7,494 nt of DNA, from positions 1 to 7,494 of the forward strand of contig CAKUWD010000139.1 of NCBI GenBank assembly GCA_934699065.1, in the 5' to 3' direction. The notes under the pieces are model-generated. The model was not told where the DNA came from. It did no database searches and worked only from the letters and a program-made list of their open reading frames with translations. Made by a program: the position numbers and the translations under genes. Numbering within the stretch: the stretch's first letter is position 1; every line of letters begins with the position of its first letter. Shown here in pieces: positions 6,168 through 7,494 of this stretch. Origin of the DNA: an uncultured Treponema sp. (GTDB lineage Bacteria; Spirochaetota; Spirochaetia; Treponematales; Treponemataceae).

Positions 6168-6737
6168 ATGAGTTTCGATCAGATAATCGTTCAGTCTAGT
6201 TCACCTACCTTTTGTAATATAAAACCAGGAAATCTTTTCTTTGTAAAAAATGAAGCTTTTGATAAGGCTAAGTTTGAGGTCTGGAAAAATACTTTTTTCA
6301 AGCACGGACTAATGGCTTTCTCTGCTCAGATATCTGAGACCTCGACAGCTATTCTTGTTCTGAATGTCTGCTGGGTTAGAAAGATTTTAGCGGATGTATT
6401 TGTTCAGGCTTATTTATCTGAAAAAGGTTATCATACAGGAAGCGTCTTTGAATTCGTAGAGGAACTGCTTTCCCGTATGATTGAAAATGAAGGCTTTCCT
6501 CATGAAGTAGGGGTAATCCTTGGATATCCTGTAGAGGATGTAATCGAGTTTGAAAATCACCAGGGGCACGACTGTAAATACTGTGGCTGCTGGAAATCTT
6601 ATTCTGATGTAGAAAATGCAAAGGATTGTCACTGTCGTTTTACCGAATGCAGTAGATTATGTAAACAATGGTATGACCAGGGGTATTCTATCAATCAAAT
6701 AATTACTAAATATCAGACTTTGAAAGAAGTGGCATAA
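6168..6737 (+). CDS. DUF3793-type protein with cysteine cluster
   Basis: This 189-residue protein of unknown function is recognised as DUF3793-like from FPHEVGVILGYPVEDVIEF (residues 110-128), the following CKYCG..K.Y.D...A segment and the closing YDQGYSINQII. From memory, DUF3793 proteins in anaerobes often sit beside flavodoxin genes, as here. There is no signal peptide, and the only strongly hydrophobic run (about 60-70) is short, so it is probably cytosolic. Seven cysteines fall within residues 136-165 (136, 139, 141, 154, 156, 161, 165), with His131 and His134 close by, which could bind a metal or Fe-S cluster; this is my inference. The start at 6168 has GAGGA seven nt upstream. The flavodoxin terminator lies directly before it and I see no separate promoter, so it is probably expressed at lower level by read-through and shares flavodoxin's regulation. 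Confidence 0.8.
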   Translation: MSFDQIIVQSSSPTFCNIKPGNLFFVKNEAFDKAKFEVWKNTFFKHGLMAFSAQISETSTAILVLNVCWVRKILADVFVQAYLSEKGYHTGSVFEFVEELLSRMIENEGFPHEVGVILGYPVEDVIEFENHQGHDCKYCGCWKSYSDVENAKDCHCRFTECSRLCKQWYDQGYSINQIITKYQTLKEVA

Positions 6738-6795
6738 ATTTTGTTATATTTCAAAGTATTCCTGCAAATTCTGTTAAGTTCAAATTCTGGTAATT

Positions 6796-6981
6796 TTACA
6801 TATAAAAAATTAAAAAGAACGAAATTATATGTAATTTATGCAAAATAATTTCATCTGTGCCTTGAAAAATACATATAGTTTGCCACGAAATGGATTTAAA
6901 TATGTAATTTCAATAATCAGGAATGAAGATTTAATCAAAATTTACATATAATTCTCAGGAATTTGAAAAAATATATGTAAA
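6796..6981. repeat. Three-unit inverted-repeat array with exact 73-bp period
   Basis: TACATATA occurs at 6797, 6870 and 6943, each exactly 73 bp apart. Its reverse complement TATATGTA occurs at 6826, 6899 (first base A) and 6972, also 73 bp apart and always 29 bp after the partner. Each unit can form a hairpin: 10 bp in unit one (6796-6805/6825-6834), 7 bp in unit two (6870-6876/6900-6906), 10 bp in unit three (6941-6950/6972-6981), with a variable 21-nt middle in each. The 36-nt stretches between units are also unlike each other. No further copy is found one period outside either end. The function is unknown. Confidence 0.75.
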
Positions 6982-6996
6982 AACATCCTGGGATAC

Positions 6997-7033
6997 AAAA
7001 AAAATCCGCCCGAACTCAAAGAGTCTGGGCGGA
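6997..7033 (-). terminator. Rho-independent terminator after enolase
   Basis: On the minus strand the stem TCCGCCC/GGGCGGA (7033-7027 with 7011-7005) extends inward through a second ACTC/GAGT pairing around an AAA loop side, and is followed by eight T residues (complement of the A run 6997-7004). It lies 32 nt after the enolase stop codon. Confidence 0.9.
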
Positions 7034-7064
7034 CATGATAGGACTTAAAAATCTTTAGAGTGTA

Positions 7065-7494
7065 TTATCTCAACTTCTTATATCCGTAAACTGCAGCCTC
7101 CCCCAGCTCTTCTTCGATGCGAATCAGCTGATTATATTTTGCCATACGGTCTGTACGGCTCATTGATCCTGTCTTAATCTGGCCTGAGTTTGTTGCAACT
7201 GCGATATCAGCAATTGTTGTGTCTTCTGTTTCGCCAGAGCGGTGTGATGTAACTGTTGTGTAACCGTGGCGGTGTGCCATTTCAATAGCTTCCAGAGTTT
7301 CTGTAAGAGAACCAATCTGATTTACCTTGATGAGGATTGAGTTACCTGCTCCCATCTTAATTCCCTTCTCGAGGAACTTAACGTTTGTTACAAAAAGATC
7401 ATCTCCGACGAGCTGGCAGCGGTCACCAATGCGGGCTGTAAGCTTTTTCCAGCCTTCCCAGTCATTTTCATCAAGACCGTCTTCGATAGAATCG
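7065..7494 (-). CDS. eno: Enolase, C-terminal part (cut by window edge)
   Basis: The last 142 residues of phosphopyruvate hydratase, which converts 2-phosphoglycerate to phosphoenolpyruvate. The frame stays open to the right edge, so the N-terminal two thirds lie outside. Visible landmarks of the catalytic barrel are SIEDGL with a Mg-binding Glu, LVGDD with a Mg-binding Asp, the catalytic Lys in ILIKVNQIGSLTET, the SHRSGETED loop with the substrate-binding His-Arg-Ser, and the active-site Lys in GQIKTGS. All key residues in this part are intact. The end, AAVYGYKKLR, is at the normal place for the family. The ATG at 7355 is an internal methionine, not a start. It catalyses the step right after GpmA but is separated from it by two opposite-strand genes and has its own terminator, so it is not in the same transcript. 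Confidence 0.97.
   Translation of the reverse strand, partial: DSIEDGLDENDWEGWKKLTARIGDRCQLVGDDLFVTNVKFLEKGIKMGAGNSILIKVNQIGSLTETLEAIEMAHRHGYTTVTSHRSGETEDTTIADIAVATNSGQIKTGSMSRTDRMAKYNQLIRIEEELGEAAVYGYKKLR

Larger units (their letters stand above)
6738..7064. other. AT-rich non-coding region with repeat array and enolase terminator
   Basis: No convincing gene on either strand. The stretch lies between the converging DUF3793 gene and enolase. It holds the three-unit array at 6796-6981 and the leftward terminator at 6997-7033. Nothing recognisable was found in 6738-6790 or 7034-7064. Confidence 0.75.

Noticed and set aside
6796..6981. CRISPR array
   Set aside because: Only 8-10 bp boxes recur, in alternating orientation; there is no 25-37 bp conserved direct repeat and no cas gene in view.
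6796..6981. Integron attC sites or a TIGR-type guide array
   Set aside because: The boxes lack the attC core and there are no gene cassettes or integrase; no Nop-domain Tas protein is visible, and the boxes are inverted rather than direct. A distant relation cannot be excluded from this window alone.
5571..7057. 13-bp identical sequence TTAAAAATCTTTA at 5571-5583 and 7045-7057
   Set aside because: Short, AT-rich and in unlike contexts (a gpmA leader and the enolase 3' end); a chance match is the simplest explanation.
7065..7355. Short 96-residue gene starting at 7355
   Set aside because: The frame continues upstream to the window edge with enolase motifs (SIEDGL, LVGDD), so the ATG is internal.

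Overview
The window reads like the chromosome of a Treponema-type spirochaete, moderately AT-rich. The basis is the close match of the phosphoglycerate mutase to the treponemal form as I remember it, and the gene mix. No rRNA, tRNA or complete insertion sequence is visible, so the genus is an inference.

Layout, left to right. Positions 1-40 hold two palindromes that look like operators for a gene beyond the left edge. Positions 63-3703 (minus strand) carry two half-size ABC transporters with fused membrane and ATPase domains, transcribed right to left and probably forming a heterodimer like the siderophore/metal pairs YbtP/YbtQ and IrtA/IrtB. A palindromic repeat pair lies between these two genes, and a second one sits in frame inside the upstream gene. 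Positions 3801-5548 (minus strand) carry gpmA (2,3-bisphosphoglycerate-dependent phosphoglycerate mutase) followed 8 nt later by an AraC-family regulator. A divergent promoter region at 5549-5669 separates gpmA from a short-chain flavodoxin on the plus strand. The flavodoxin is followed by a strong terminator and then a DUF3793-type protein with an unusual cysteine cluster. Positions 6738-7064 are non-coding and hold a strikingly regular array: three inverted-repeat units with an exact 73-bp period. The window ends in the C-terminal third of enolase (minus strand) and its terminator.

The unifying theme is probably metal, most likely iron, limitation. Five copies of the 16-bp palindrome GTTAGTNNNNACTAAC sit at three places: the left edge, the start of the ABC operon, and between gpmA and flavodoxin. 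Flavodoxin is the classic iron-sparing replacement for ferredoxin, and the ABC pair plus an AraC regulator is a classic siderophore/haem uptake arrangement. A DtxR/TroR-like or Fur-like repressor is the likely reader of the palindrome. The regulator itself is not in the window.

The most unusual items are the 73-bp array, the in-frame repeat insertion in the ATPase domain, and the mirror-image operator pairs with promoter elements built into them.
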